In this document: positions 7,901 through 13,376 of the stretch, in pieces
How the letters are laid out: every line of letters starts with the position of its first letter
Position numbering within the stretch: the first letter of the stretch is position 1
NCBI GenBank assembly: GCA_035527715.1
Contig: DATKZY010000161.1
Span: 1 to 24,411, forward strand
Reading direction: 5' to 3'
Length of the DNA: 24,411 nucleotides
Source: DSUN01 sp035527715
GTDB lineage: Bacteria > Planctomycetota > PUPC01 > DSUN01
Notes under the pieces: model-generated
What the model saw: the letters and a program-made list of their open reading frames with translations, nothing else
What the model was told of the DNA's origin: nothing
Database searches by the model: none
Position numbers and translations under genes: made by a program

Positions 7901-8734
7901 CTTACGCACGGGGCCTATGAGGAACTTCGGGAAGCCTTGAGAAGCCTATCCATGAAGCCGACCGACTACGCCATTCTGGTGCGGGACGGCGACAAGGAGA
8001 GAGTTGGGGCAGTCCCCGCGCCGGACGACGCCGGTGCCCAGGAGAGGCTCCGAGCGTTCTGCGAGGGACTCCCCAAAGTCATGCAGCTCATAGATGGCAC
8101 TGCACTCGCTGACGTCGAGCAGGCCACGCGCGAGAAGCTCGTTAGGTACTTCGGGCAGCCAACTGCCGAATCAATAGCAGCGGCGGTCACCCGCAGCGCG
8201 CCCCTCTGGGTGGATGATGCAGCGGCGTCGGCTGTCGGCAGAGAGCTCACAGGCCTGAGAGGGGTATGGACACAGGCTGTGTTCGACCACGCCTTGCGAG
8301 CCGGCTGGATCCCGGCAAGCCGGTTCTGCGATGTGACCTTCGATCTGCTGAAGATGGGCTATCACCGCACGCTGATCACCCCGGAACTAATCCATGAGGC
8401 AATCAGGAGAGCGGGATCGTCTCCTGACGCTTACCCGCTGAAGGGAGTGCTAGACCAATTCGCCGATGGAAGCACGGTGCCACAGGCGCTGTTCTTCTTG
8501 GCCGGTGACACGATTCGCCACGCTTGGCAGAACGCCATGCTCGATAGGGCCGCTGAGGCGGTAACCATCAGGATCCTTGAGCGACTGGCATCGCGCAAGC
8601 AGGGAGCCGCGATCATCAGAGCGCTAGCAAGGCAGCTGGAAGGATTCTTCGGCCTGGATGCGCCTAATGCGAGCAGGGCAGCAGCGGTCGTACAGACGTG
8701 GCTGAGAGTATCTAAGAGAGTCGTGTTGCCGTAG
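4988..8734 (+). CDS. TPR-GreAB-C-PIN protein, predicted anti-invader conflict/defence effector
   Basis: This 1248-residue protein has four recognisable parts. Residues 10-150 are charged and helical, partly coiled-coil (QLRDEELRDLHEQAQNLRAED). Residues 155-740 are TPR-like helical repeats, for example NMGHAYRQKDDLQNAAQHF and GVAHALLRDRDSAGADF. Residues 765-832 resemble the C-terminal domain of GreA/GreB transcript-cleavage factors (WCIIEDL, EFSPEHALSVALLGKRVGDTFEMP). Residues 940-1095 look PIN-like, with acidic candidates D947 (LVVDITAL), E978/E979 and D1076/D1077 (LWVDDAAA). A helical tail follows. From memory, this order matches the TPR-GreAB-C-PIN family predicted to be a prokaryotic conflict system; RNA cleavage linked to RNA polymerase is inference. 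The ATG at 4988 follows AAGGGAGAA at ideal spacing, so it is preferred to the in-frame GTG at 4973. Codon use is visibly less C/G-ending than in neighbours, suggesting horizontal gain. It stands alone as a single-gene unit. Confidence 0.72.
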   Translation: MGSRSLRLVDLLRASWVGVVEQCKAAPGAAFALAFLESIGNRCKQLRDEELRDLHEQAQNLRAEDIRQTLGDLIIEGEEVRKRVEQLSMDLVARFVETRSMGAGIAAVEGSLVRLQSTSDEILLTTRTSSQDIAGIRKQLGEIDARLSDGHVGTDGFHGEIDKAAAFLSKRQPDVALGFLQDLRSRYWDRMDARERYRVKTNMGHAYRQKDDLQNAAQHFLEAHAHQTGDVDAEGLRLEAYILLDRGEDAKQLAGELRAKFPQSAKVASLWVRLHTEHISVDEAEAQVGPALCGNWEVAASLADMARFQGKLEHAERLAQAAAASKPDEAALKGLLAEIMLERDRRGRQPGRLVSAELDVTRVREAIKLLSDTIDDAGEHAPSHWLSHLLVTRGVAHALLRDRDSAGADFQRAFSLRPDCPEARFYLAVFHEEGGGRNEAIRLLSSARDEHRPLTMDIFLAELLWKRNEKADRDLALQMLNDRWPHWPEQEVQTRLHFVDCLVRLYSGLDQYQDALAMLARQEVQQLPTTSALSWTARVRLDAGSREDALKDANECARHVSSDTPVPDVVRLAGVFRALGEYPRAKQLLAKIVPPDSVSGETYWLLECAIKSKDDRFVMDFCEQLRENGIYDVQCLDAEVNALVEYNAYEKAVGVLRESVERTAGEPAKRHLRARLSQIALHLGMEAAIESDPHKLPSVEEAGTQLGRVVVHVLLHGHAPIDAVKFAYELYRRNPEDFDACSAVIDSMGLFYHIDPGIETSNQATVGSAVRYRDDATGQEDWCIIEDLPEPKATLREFSPEHALSVALLGKRVGDTFEMPGPQRSGVILAVSSKYLYRWHECAEEMSTKHPAHAWVWTYSAAHDPELSHLTKIVKSRHETVEVALAAYREQPVPIWLLSRRLGKTTFEIVQAVAQQADLPLRCCSGNQIEIGQAARALQGVGSLVVDITALGTLRLLDAIDDVAAWPIQLLLTHGAYEELREALRSLSMKPTDYAILVRDGDKERVGAVPAPDDAGAQERLRAFCEGLPKVMQLIDGTALADVEQATREKLVRYFGQPTAESIAAAVTRSAPLWVDDAAASAVGRELTGLRGVWTQAVFDHALRAGWIPASRFCDVTFDLLKMGYHRTLITPELIHEAIRRAGSSPDAYPLKGVLDQFADGSTVPQALFFLAGDTIRHAWQNAMLDRAAEAVTIRILERLASRKQGAAIIRALARQLEGFFGLDAPNASRAAAVVQTWLRVSKRVVLP

Positions 8735-8845
8735 TCCCAGCGGCAGAACACGATCTCAGGCAGGCAGAAGGACCGCGAGATCGAGATGCCGCCGCTGGAG
8801 AAGCGCGTGGACGCTCTCGCTGAGCAGTTGTTCGGCCTCTCCTGA
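8735..8845 (+). pseudogene. In-frame 36-codon extension or gene remnant after the TAG stop
   Basis: Reading on in the same frame past the TAG at 8732-8734 gives 36 further codons before TGA at 8843-8845. They end in a helical, charged segment (EKRVDALAEQLFGLS) with mostly G/C third positions, unlike the gene before it. The ending is faintly like the C-terminal IDALVYxLYGL tail of some restriction-modification proteins, so this could be the remnant of a gene replaced by the island. It could also be a chance open frame or a readthrough tail. There is no start codon signal of its own. Confidence 0.25.
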
Positions 8846-9005
8846 ACCCAGTTCTCGCGTGCACGTATGCACGCCCTACCATCGCCTCTTATCCGTGCCC
8901 ATCCGTGCCATCCGTGGTCGCCTTCTTCTCTGCGTGCCCTCTGCTCCCTGTGCTCGCTCTGCGTGAGACTCCTCTCTTCTGACTCGCGCGATTCGCGGAC
9001 GCTCG
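8846..9005. other. Gene-free spacer with short periodic repeats
   Basis: No gene is supported. ATCCGTGCCC, ATCCGTGCC and ATCCGTGGT occur in tandem at 8891-8918. After them comes a pyrimidine-rich run with loosely repeated CTCTGCGT-like words up to about 8980. The stretch ends at the extended -10 promoter of the DUF362 gene. Confidence 0.6.
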
Positions 9006-9014
9006 TGGTATAAT
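9006..9014 (+). promoter_or_regulatory. Extended -10 promoter of the DUF362 gene
   Basis: TGGTATAAT contains a perfect TATAAT (9009-9014) with the TGn extension. No good -35 box is present at 16-18 bases, as expected for an extended -10 promoter. Transcription from near 9021 would give a leader of about 50 bases before the GTG at 9072. Confidence 0.55.
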
Positions 9015-9071
9015 GTCGGGGCATGGGACACGTTGGCGGCGGCAAACAAGAACCTGTCAGGAGACGACGGC

Positions 9072-9938
9072 GTGGGACCAGTGGTGTGGCTGGTGAAGGC
9101 GACGGAGGCGGAGGGGAGGGAGGCGACGATCCGGCTGATGGAGGAGTTGGACGCGGCGGCGATTCTGAGGCCGAAGTCGCGGATCATGATCAAGCTGAAT
9201 ATCACGGCGAATCTGCCGCCCGAATCAGGGGTCATCACGTTCCCGTCCGTGCTCGACGGGGCGCTGGCCTACCTGGCCGACCACGGCATCCGCAACGTGA
9301 TCGTGGCAGAGGGCGGCGGGGACGATGTGTCGGTGGCCTTCGAGCGTTTCGGCTACCGGGAGGTCGCCGCTCGCTACGGGGTGCCGATCGTGGATCTGAA
9401 TCGCGATGAGGCGGAGTGGGTGGAGGTGCCGAATCCGCTCGTCGTCCCGCGCTTCTCGATCACGAAGACGGTGCGGTCGTGCGACGCGATCCTGAATCTG
9501 CCCTGCCTGAAGGTGCACAACGCCGATGCGGTGGTGACGATCTGCATGAAGAACATGATGGGCTGTATCGAGCGCTGCCGTCGGGGCGAGATGCACAAGG
9601 GCATCACGCAGAGGCTCATGGACCTGCTGAAGATCGTCCGCCCGACGGTGAATGTGGTGGACGGCCTTGTGGGCCGCACGTGGGGCGAGATTCACGGGGA
9701 GCCGGTGGGTATGGGCGTGATGCTCGCGGGAACGGATATGGTGGCGGTGGACGCCGTGGGCGCGGCGACGATGGATATGCTCAACGTGCCCCACATCGAA
9801 CTCGCCGCGAAGCACGGCTACGGTGTGTCCGACTTGAGCCACATCGAGGTCCGCGGCGAACCCATCGGGGCGGTCCGCCGCCACTTCCGCCGCCGCGGCT
9901 GGAACGCCGCGACGTGGGGCGCCGAGCCAAAGGCGTAG
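9072..9938 (+). CDS. DUF362 domain-containing protein
   Basis: The product (288 residues) matches the DUF362 pattern: an N-terminal IMIKLNIT segment followed by a VITFPSVLDGAL region, a central FSITKTVRSCDAILNLPCLKVHNADAVVTICMKNMMG block, then NVVDGLVGR and AGTDMVAVDAVGA. The biochemical role of DUF362 is not established. Some members carry ferredoxin-like iron-sulfur domains, but no such cysteine cluster is seen here. GTG at 9072 is preferred because AGGAG (9059-9063) lies eight bases upstream. An in-frame TTG at 9033 has no comparable site, and ATG at 9023 is in another frame. It appears cytoplasmic and monocistronic, followed by a large hairpin element. Confidence 0.82.
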   Translation: MGPVVWLVKATEAEGREATIRLMEELDAAAILRPKSRIMIKLNITANLPPESGVITFPSVLDGALAYLADHGIRNVIVAEGGGDDVSVAFERFGYREVAARYGVPIVDLNRDEAEWVEVPNPLVVPRFSITKTVRSCDAILNLPCLKVHNADAVVTICMKNMMGCIERCRRGEMHKGITQRLMDLLKIVRPTVNVVDGLVGRTWGEIHGEPVGMGVMLAGTDMVAVDAVGAATMDMLNVPHIELAAKHGYGVSDLSHIEVRGEPIGAVRRHFRRRGWNAATWGAEPKA

Positions 9939-9947
9939 GAGCGAGCT

Positions 9948-10085
9948 GGGGAGGAACTTCTTGGGAAGAAGTTCCTCCCCAGACCCCTCTTCAAGAACTT
10001 TCACATTGGCTGTGGCATTCGAGCGGCTCGAATGCCACAGCCCAGTGTGAGAGTGCTTGGGAAGAAGGGGGTCGGGGGAGGGAAC
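9948..10085. repeat. Hairpin element with two mutually exclusive folds
   Basis: Bases 9948-9962 and 9966-9980 form a perfect 15-base-pair stem with loop GGG. Bases 10008-10023 and 10027-10042 form a perfect 16-base-pair stem with loop CGG, flanked by further imperfect pairing (TCACAYTGG). In addition, 9971-9996 can pair with 10060-10085 (GTTCCTCCCC...GACCCC against GTCGGGGGAGGGAAC), enclosing the second hairpin. The right arm of the first hairpin is therefore shared with the large outer stem. The element lies after the DUF362 gene and 41 bases before DUF2442. It may be a mobile palindromic repeat, a terminator or an attenuator; no T-run follows either stem. Confidence 0.7.
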
Positions 10086-10126
10086 ACAAGAATGCCGGCA
10101 ACTGCCGGAGCTGAAGTGAGGAAGTC

Positions 10127-10408
10127 ATGACCTATCCGAGAGTCGAATCCGTCACACCGCTGCCAGGAAAGCGCCTTCGCGTGACCTTCTCGTCTGGCGT
10201 CCGGAAGGTCTACGACTGCGCGCCGCTCCTGAAGTCCGAGCCCTTCGCCCCGCTGGAGAACGACGCCTTCTTCGCCCACGTGCGGCCAGCCGATGGGGGC
10301 TATGGGGTGGTGTGGAGCGACGAGGTGGACCTCAGCGAATCAGAACTGTGGCTTCACGGCAAGGAAGAAGGTGCCCGAACACGGCGTCGCGTCGCTACCG
10401 CTTCGTAG
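10127..10408 (+). CDS. DUF2442 domain-containing protein
   Basis: This 93-residue protein matches the small DUF2442 family: RVESVTPLPGKRLRVTFSSGVRKVYDCAPLL, then FAPLENDAFFAHVR and a VVWSDEVDLSESELW ending. The function is unknown. Members often sit beside DUF4160 in what look like toxin-antitoxin pairs, but no DUF4160 gene is adjacent, so this copy seems orphaned. The ATG follows GTGAGGAAGTC, a good ribosome-binding site. Its last 14 bases overlap the end of the convergent PmoA-family gene. The upstream hairpin element at 9948-10085 may affect its expression. Confidence 0.85.
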   Translation: MTYPRVESVTPLPGKRLRVTFSSGVRKVYDCAPLLKSEPFAPLENDAFFAHVRPADGGYGVVWSDEVDLSESELWLHGKEEGARTRRRVATAS

Positions 10409-11345
10409 GCTCGATGGGCGGTAGCGTTGAGAATGCCTCCCATTTCGCCTCGATGGCCTTGGGGTCGGGGAGGCCGGCGTGGACCCAGAGGCCGTAGCGG
10501 AGCTTCAATGGCTCGCCGAGCTTGATGACGCGCGGGGCGTCCTGGGTGAAGGACGCGCCCATCCAGCCGTCGTCGCGGACGTGGAAGATGCTGGGGTGGT
10601 TGGGGTTCGAGGGGTGGTCGAGGAGCGTGATGCCCTCGATGACGCCATCGGCCACGGCGCCCGAGTAGTCCATCCATTTCGCCCGTTTCCAGAAGACGCC
10701 CTTCTCGTCCACCCCGCCCTCGGAGTTGCGGATGGTGCCGGCGCCGTCGTGGACGCCGATGGTCTTGGCCATTCGGACGGCGAAGAAGCCGAAGGGGGTC
10801 TTGCCCAGCGTGGCGTCGGCGCCCTCGGCGGAAAGCTCGATGTCCACGACGATGAGCAATTCGTCGCCCGGCAGGGCGTGGACGGCGGTGGTGCGGCGCT
10901 CCTTGAGGAGGGTCTTGCCCTCCTTGTTCACCCAGTTGTTGTGGGAGATGACGGCGGCAGAGTCGGGCCCATCGTCGAGTCGCTCGACGCGCTGGTGGAC
11001 GATTCGCCCGCCGCGGTTGTTCGACCAGAAGTCCGTGCCGTTCACGTCGTGGTGCGAGACCCACACGGAGTTGTGGTGCCCGTGGCTCTCGGGGTCGTGG
11101 GGGTGGCCCATGCGGGTGAGGGGGCGGCCGCTCGGGCCGACGACGGGGAAGAGGAACGGGCGGTCGAGGTCCTTGCCGAAGTGGTAGCGGGCCACCTCCT
11201 TGCCGTCGCGCTGGAACGCCACCTGCTGATACGGCTGGGGCGCCGCCTGCACGCGGGGGACGGGTTTGGGGTGGAGGTCGGCGCCCGCGGCCGCCGCCAC
11301 AAGGCAGAGGCACAAGGCGAATACGGAAATGTTCGCAGCATCCAT
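10395..11345 (-). CDS. PmoA family protein (DUF6807), secreted
   Basis: The 316-residue product fits the PmoA/DUF6807 family common in Planctomycetota; despite the name, it is not a proven methane oxygenase subunit and its role is unknown. Residues 1-21 form a signal peptide (ISVFALCLCLVAAAAGA). The histidine-rich block HPHDPESHGHHNSVWVSHHDVNG (81-103) is the family hallmark and may bind metal or sugar. Later family segments are TPFGFFAVRMAKTI and ITLLDHPSNPNHPS. The ATG at 11345 follows AAGGAG with six bases between. An in-frame ATG 63 bases upstream lacks this site and would spoil the signal peptide. It is divergent from the CGGC gene. Confidence 0.87.
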   Translation of the reverse strand: MDAANISVFALCLCLVAAAAGADLHPKPVPRVQAAPQPYQQVAFQRDGKEVARYHFGKDLDRPFLFPVVGPSGRPLTRMGHPHDPESHGHHNSVWVSHHDVNGTDFWSNNRGGRIVHQRVERLDDGPDSAAVISHNNWVNKEGKTLLKERRTTAVHALPGDELLIVVDIELSAEGADATLGKTPFGFFAVRMAKTIGVHDGAGTIRNSEGGVDEKGVFWKRAKWMDYSGAVADGVIEGITLLDHPSNPNHPSIFHVRDDGWMGASFTQDAPRVIKLGEPLKLRYGLWVHAGLPDPKAIEAKWEAFSTLPPIEPTKR

Positions 11346-11367
11346 GTGGTTCTCCTTGATGCGTGAG

Positions 11368-11381
11368 CCAAGTGTACTTGG
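11368..11381. promoter_or_regulatory. 14-base palindrome between divergent genes (possible operator)
   Basis: CCAAGT-GT-ACTTGG is a perfect inverted repeat apart from its two central bases. It directly abuts the -10 box at 11382-11387 and lies 23 bases from the start codon of the divergent PmoA-family gene. A dimeric regulator bound here would block the extended -10 promoter. No regulator gene is adjacent. Confidence 0.35.
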
Positions 11382-11387
11382 TATACT
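11379..11387 (+). promoter_or_regulatory. Extended -10 promoter of the CGGC/Nif3 pair
   Basis: TGGTATACT carries the -10 box TATACT (11382-11387) with a TGn extension, closely like TGGTATAAT at 9006. A TTGATG at 11356 is 20 bases away, too far to be a normal -35 box. Transcription would start near 11394. The leader includes the small hairpin CCGCCT-GA-AGGCGG (about 11411-11424). Confidence 0.45.
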
Positions 11388-11445
11388 GAAGCGGGCGGAA
11401 GAATGCAAGACCGCCTGAAGGCGGCACTACAAACAGGAGAGGCGC

Positions 11446-11892
11446 ATGGGTGAGTTGAGCGAGAAGGACTACGTGGTCGTGGTGCAGTGCGACATCGTGA
11501 AGCAGCGCTGCTCGGGCTACTTCTGCGAGAAGGCGTTCAACGAGCGGACGGGCGGCTTCGCCGAGTATCCGAAGGACAAGGCGTTCCGCACGCTCTACCT
11601 GACGTGCGGCGGGTGCTGCGGGCGGGCGGTGCAGCGCAAGCTCACCCACCTCGCCCGCAAGATCAAGCAGCGGGAGGGCATCGAGAAGGACCGCATCGTC
11701 GTGCAGCTCTCGTCGTGCATCACCCGGGACAACTTCCACGGCCCGCCGTGCCCGCACCTGGACTATCTGAAGACGCTCATCGCCCGGGTCCGGCTGGACG
11801 TGCGCGAGGACACGAGCATCAGCGAGCTGTCCGAACGGCGGCGCAAGGAAGGCATCTACTCGAGCAGAGGAGCCACGTGTGAAAGCCGTTGA
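11446..11892 (+). CDS. CGGC domain-containing protein
   Basis: The 148-residue protein carries the CGGC domain, a small cysteine- and histidine-rich family thought to bind metal. Cysteines occur at C15, C22, C27, C54, C57, C58, C91 and C102. The defining TCGGCCGR is at residues 53-60, and SSCITRDNFHGPPCPH (89-104) is the second family motif. The start follows AGGAGAGGCGC. The gene overlaps the next one by 14 bases, so the two are very probably co-translated. A role in metal handling or redox sensing is suggested by the cysteines and by the metal-binding partner gene, but this is inference. Confidence 0.87.
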   Translation: MGELSEKDYVVVVQCDIVKQRCSGYFCEKAFNERTGGFAEYPKDKAFRTLYLTCGGCCGRAVQRKLTHLARKIKQREGIEKDRIVVQLSSCITRDNFHGPPCPHLDYLKTLIARVRLDVREDTSISELSERRRKEGIYSSRGATCESR

Positions 11893-12688
11893 TGTCAACA
11901 GGCACTTCCTCTCCCAGGCCGACTGGGTGGACGCCGCGAAGACGGTGGACCGCGTGGTCGTCGGCGACCCGCAGAAGGAGGTGCGGCGCGTGCTGGTCAC
12001 CTGGATCGCCAGCCTCGGCGCGGTGCGGGCGGCGATCGAGCGGGGCATTGATATGCTGATGACCCACGAGCCGACGTTCTGGGTCCACGCGAACGAGTTG
12101 GAGATGATGGAGACGTCGCGGATCGCGTCGGCCAAGTGGCACGCCATCCAGCAGAGCGGCCTGGTGGTGCTGCGGAACCACGACGCGTGGGACCGCTGGC
12201 CCGCGATCGGCATCCCGTGGGCGTGGGCGCGGTTCCTCGGCGTGGGCGAGAAGCCCGTCGCCACAGGGGCGAACGGCTATCAGCACCGCTACGACATCGA
12301 GCCCGTGCCGCTCGACGAGTTCGCCGCCCGCGTGGCGAGGCGGACGGCCACGATCGGCGAGAGCGCGGTGCAGGTGGTCGGCGACGGCCGCAAGCCGGTC
12401 TCCCGCATCGGCATCGGCACGGGCTGCGCCTGCGACATCCACACCTTCCAGGAAATGGGCTGCGACGTCTCGATCGTCTGCGACGACGGCTCGTGCTACT
12501 GGGCCGGCATCCAGCGCGCCGAGGACGACGCGCACGCCGTCATCCGCGTGAACCACGGCACCAGCGAGGAGCCGGGCATGGCCACCCTCACCCGCTACAT
12601 CAACGAGCACCTGCCCGGCCTCCAGGCCGAGCACCTGCCCCACGGCTCGACGTTTCGGCTGGTGGGGAGAACGGCGGGCGGGGGTTGA
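11879..12688 (+). CDS. Nif3-like dinuclear metal centre protein
   Basis: The 269-residue protein belongs to the Nif3/NGG1p-interacting family (YbgI/DUF34), which forms hexameric rings with a two-metal site and has no settled function. Ligand candidates are H63 in MLMTHEPTFW and H101/D102 in LRNHDAWD. The C-terminal half has the usual IGTGCACDI and DVSIVCDD segments, although the normal order is modified and CDD/HG replace more typical motifs, so it may be a divergent subgroup. The start is GTG at 11879, with AGAGGAG upstream, inside the end of the CGGC gene. The stop overlaps the -35 box of the antitoxin promoter. Confidence 0.83.
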   Translation: MKAVDVNRHFLSQADWVDAAKTVDRVVVGDPQKEVRRVLVTWIASLGAVRAAIERGIDMLMTHEPTFWVHANELEMMETSRIASAKWHAIQQSGLVVLRNHDAWDRWPAIGIPWAWARFLGVGEKPVATGANGYQHRYDIEPVPLDEFAARVARRTATIGESAVQVVGDGRKPVSRIGIGTGCACDIHTFQEMGCDVSIVCDDGSCYWAGIQRAEDDAHAVIRVNHGTSEEPGMATLTRYINEHLPGLQAEHLPHGSTFRLVGRTAGGG

Positions 12689-12713
12689 CATGACCATTCC
12701 AGATGACTATAGT
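12685..12713 (+). promoter_or_regulatory. Sigma70-type promoter of the toxin-antitoxin module
   Basis: TTGACA (12685-12690) and TATAGT (12708-12713) are separated by exactly 17 bases. This is the best consensus promoter in the window. Its -35 box overlaps the Nif3 stop codon (12686-12688). Transcription near 12720 excludes the ATG at 12703 as antitoxin start and supports the ATG at 12739. Confidence 0.8.
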
Positions 12714-12738
12714 AGTGAATGGGGGTAGGAGGCAGCCG

Positions 12739-12972
12739 ATGAAGAACATGTCCATCAGCGAGTTCAAGGCCCACGCACTGGCGACGCTTGACCGTGTGGC
12801 GCGGTCAAAGGAGGGTCTGGTCATCACGAGACGGGGGAGGCCGCTCGTGCACGTGATCCCGTTCCGGGGCTCGCGGGCCGACGGCGCGCCGGGCAAGCTG
12901 GCGCACACGCTGGTCTTCGAGAAGGACATCGTGTCGCCGCTGGGAACCGACGCCTGGGAGGCGTGTCGGTGA
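12739..12972 (+). CDS. Phd/YefM-type antitoxin
   Basis: A 77-residue protein with the Phd/YefM antitoxin pattern: MKNMSISEFKAHALATLDRV at the N terminus, then VITRRGRPLVHVIPF, the usual DNA-binding dimer core, and a less ordered C terminus that would wrap around the toxin. TAGGAGG (12726-12732) lies six bases before the ATG at 12739, and the promoter just upstream rules out the earlier in-frame ATG. It overlaps the VapC gene. Such antitoxins neutralise the toxin and usually repress their own operon; the leader between 12713 and 12739 would be the site to look for an operator. Confidence 0.9.
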   Translation: MKNMSISEFKAHALATLDRVARSKEGLVITRRGRPLVHVIPFRGSRADGAPGKLAHTLVFEKDIVSPLGTDAWEACR

Positions 12973-13367
12973 GGTATCTGCTGGATACGCACGTGTGGGT
13001 GTGGTGGAACGTGCGCCCCGCGGCGCTCTCCGCCCGCGTGCGCGGGCTCGTTGGCCGATCGAGAGAGCGAGACGAGTTGCTGCTGTCGGCAGTCTCCCCG
13101 TGGGAATTCGCGAAGCTCGTCGAGAAGGGCAGGCTCGGCGTCTCGTGCGACCCCGAGGAATGGATCGAGCAGGCGCTGAGGATGCCGAGGCTGCGACTGG
13201 TCCCCCTGTCCCCGCGGATTGCGTATCGCTCGACCGTTCTCCCCGCCCCGTTCCACGATGACCCCGCCGACCAAATCATCGTGGCGACCGCACGCGAGGA
13301 GGACGCGACGATCCTCAGCAAAGACGAGCGAATCCTCGCGTACCCGCACGTGCGAGCCGTCTGGTGA
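12963..13367 (+). CDS. vapC: VapC-type PIN domain toxin
   Basis: The 134-residue protein has the PIN ribonuclease pattern of VapC toxins, which cleave tRNA or rRNA when the antitoxin is lost. The acidic residues are visible: D8 in LLDTHVWVWW, E in SPWEFAKL, and the DPADQIIVATA segment, followed by LSKDERI. Two GTG starts are possible: 12963, or 12969, which gives a four-base GTGA overlap with the antitoxin stop and is equally plausible (132 residues). It is distinct from the PIN-like domain in the large protein at 4988-8734. Only nine bases separate its stop from that of the convergent HzsA-related gene. Confidence 0.9.
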   Translation: MSVRYLLDTHVWVWWNVRPAALSARVRGLVGRSRERDELLLSAVSPWEFAKLVEKGRLGVSCDPEEWIEQALRMPRLRLVPLSPRIAYRSTVLPAPFHDDPADQIIVATAREEDATILSKDERILAYPHVRAVW

Positions 13368-13376
13368 CGCCCCCGC

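Noticed and set aside
10395..11345. True particulate methane monooxygenase subunit
   Set aside because: The PmoA family name for DUF6807 is misleading. This protein is secreted and histidine-rich with no transmembrane helices, unlike the membrane subunit of methane monooxygenase.
10354..12264. Minus-strand open frame spanning the PmoA-family and CGGC/Nif3 genes
   Set aside because: It crosses genes on both strands, is proline/arginine-rich and has no ribosome-binding site.
12703..12738. Upstream antitoxin start at 12703
   Set aside because: It lies within the promoter spacer, before the expected transcription start, and has no ribosome-binding site; ATG at 12739 has TAGGAGG.
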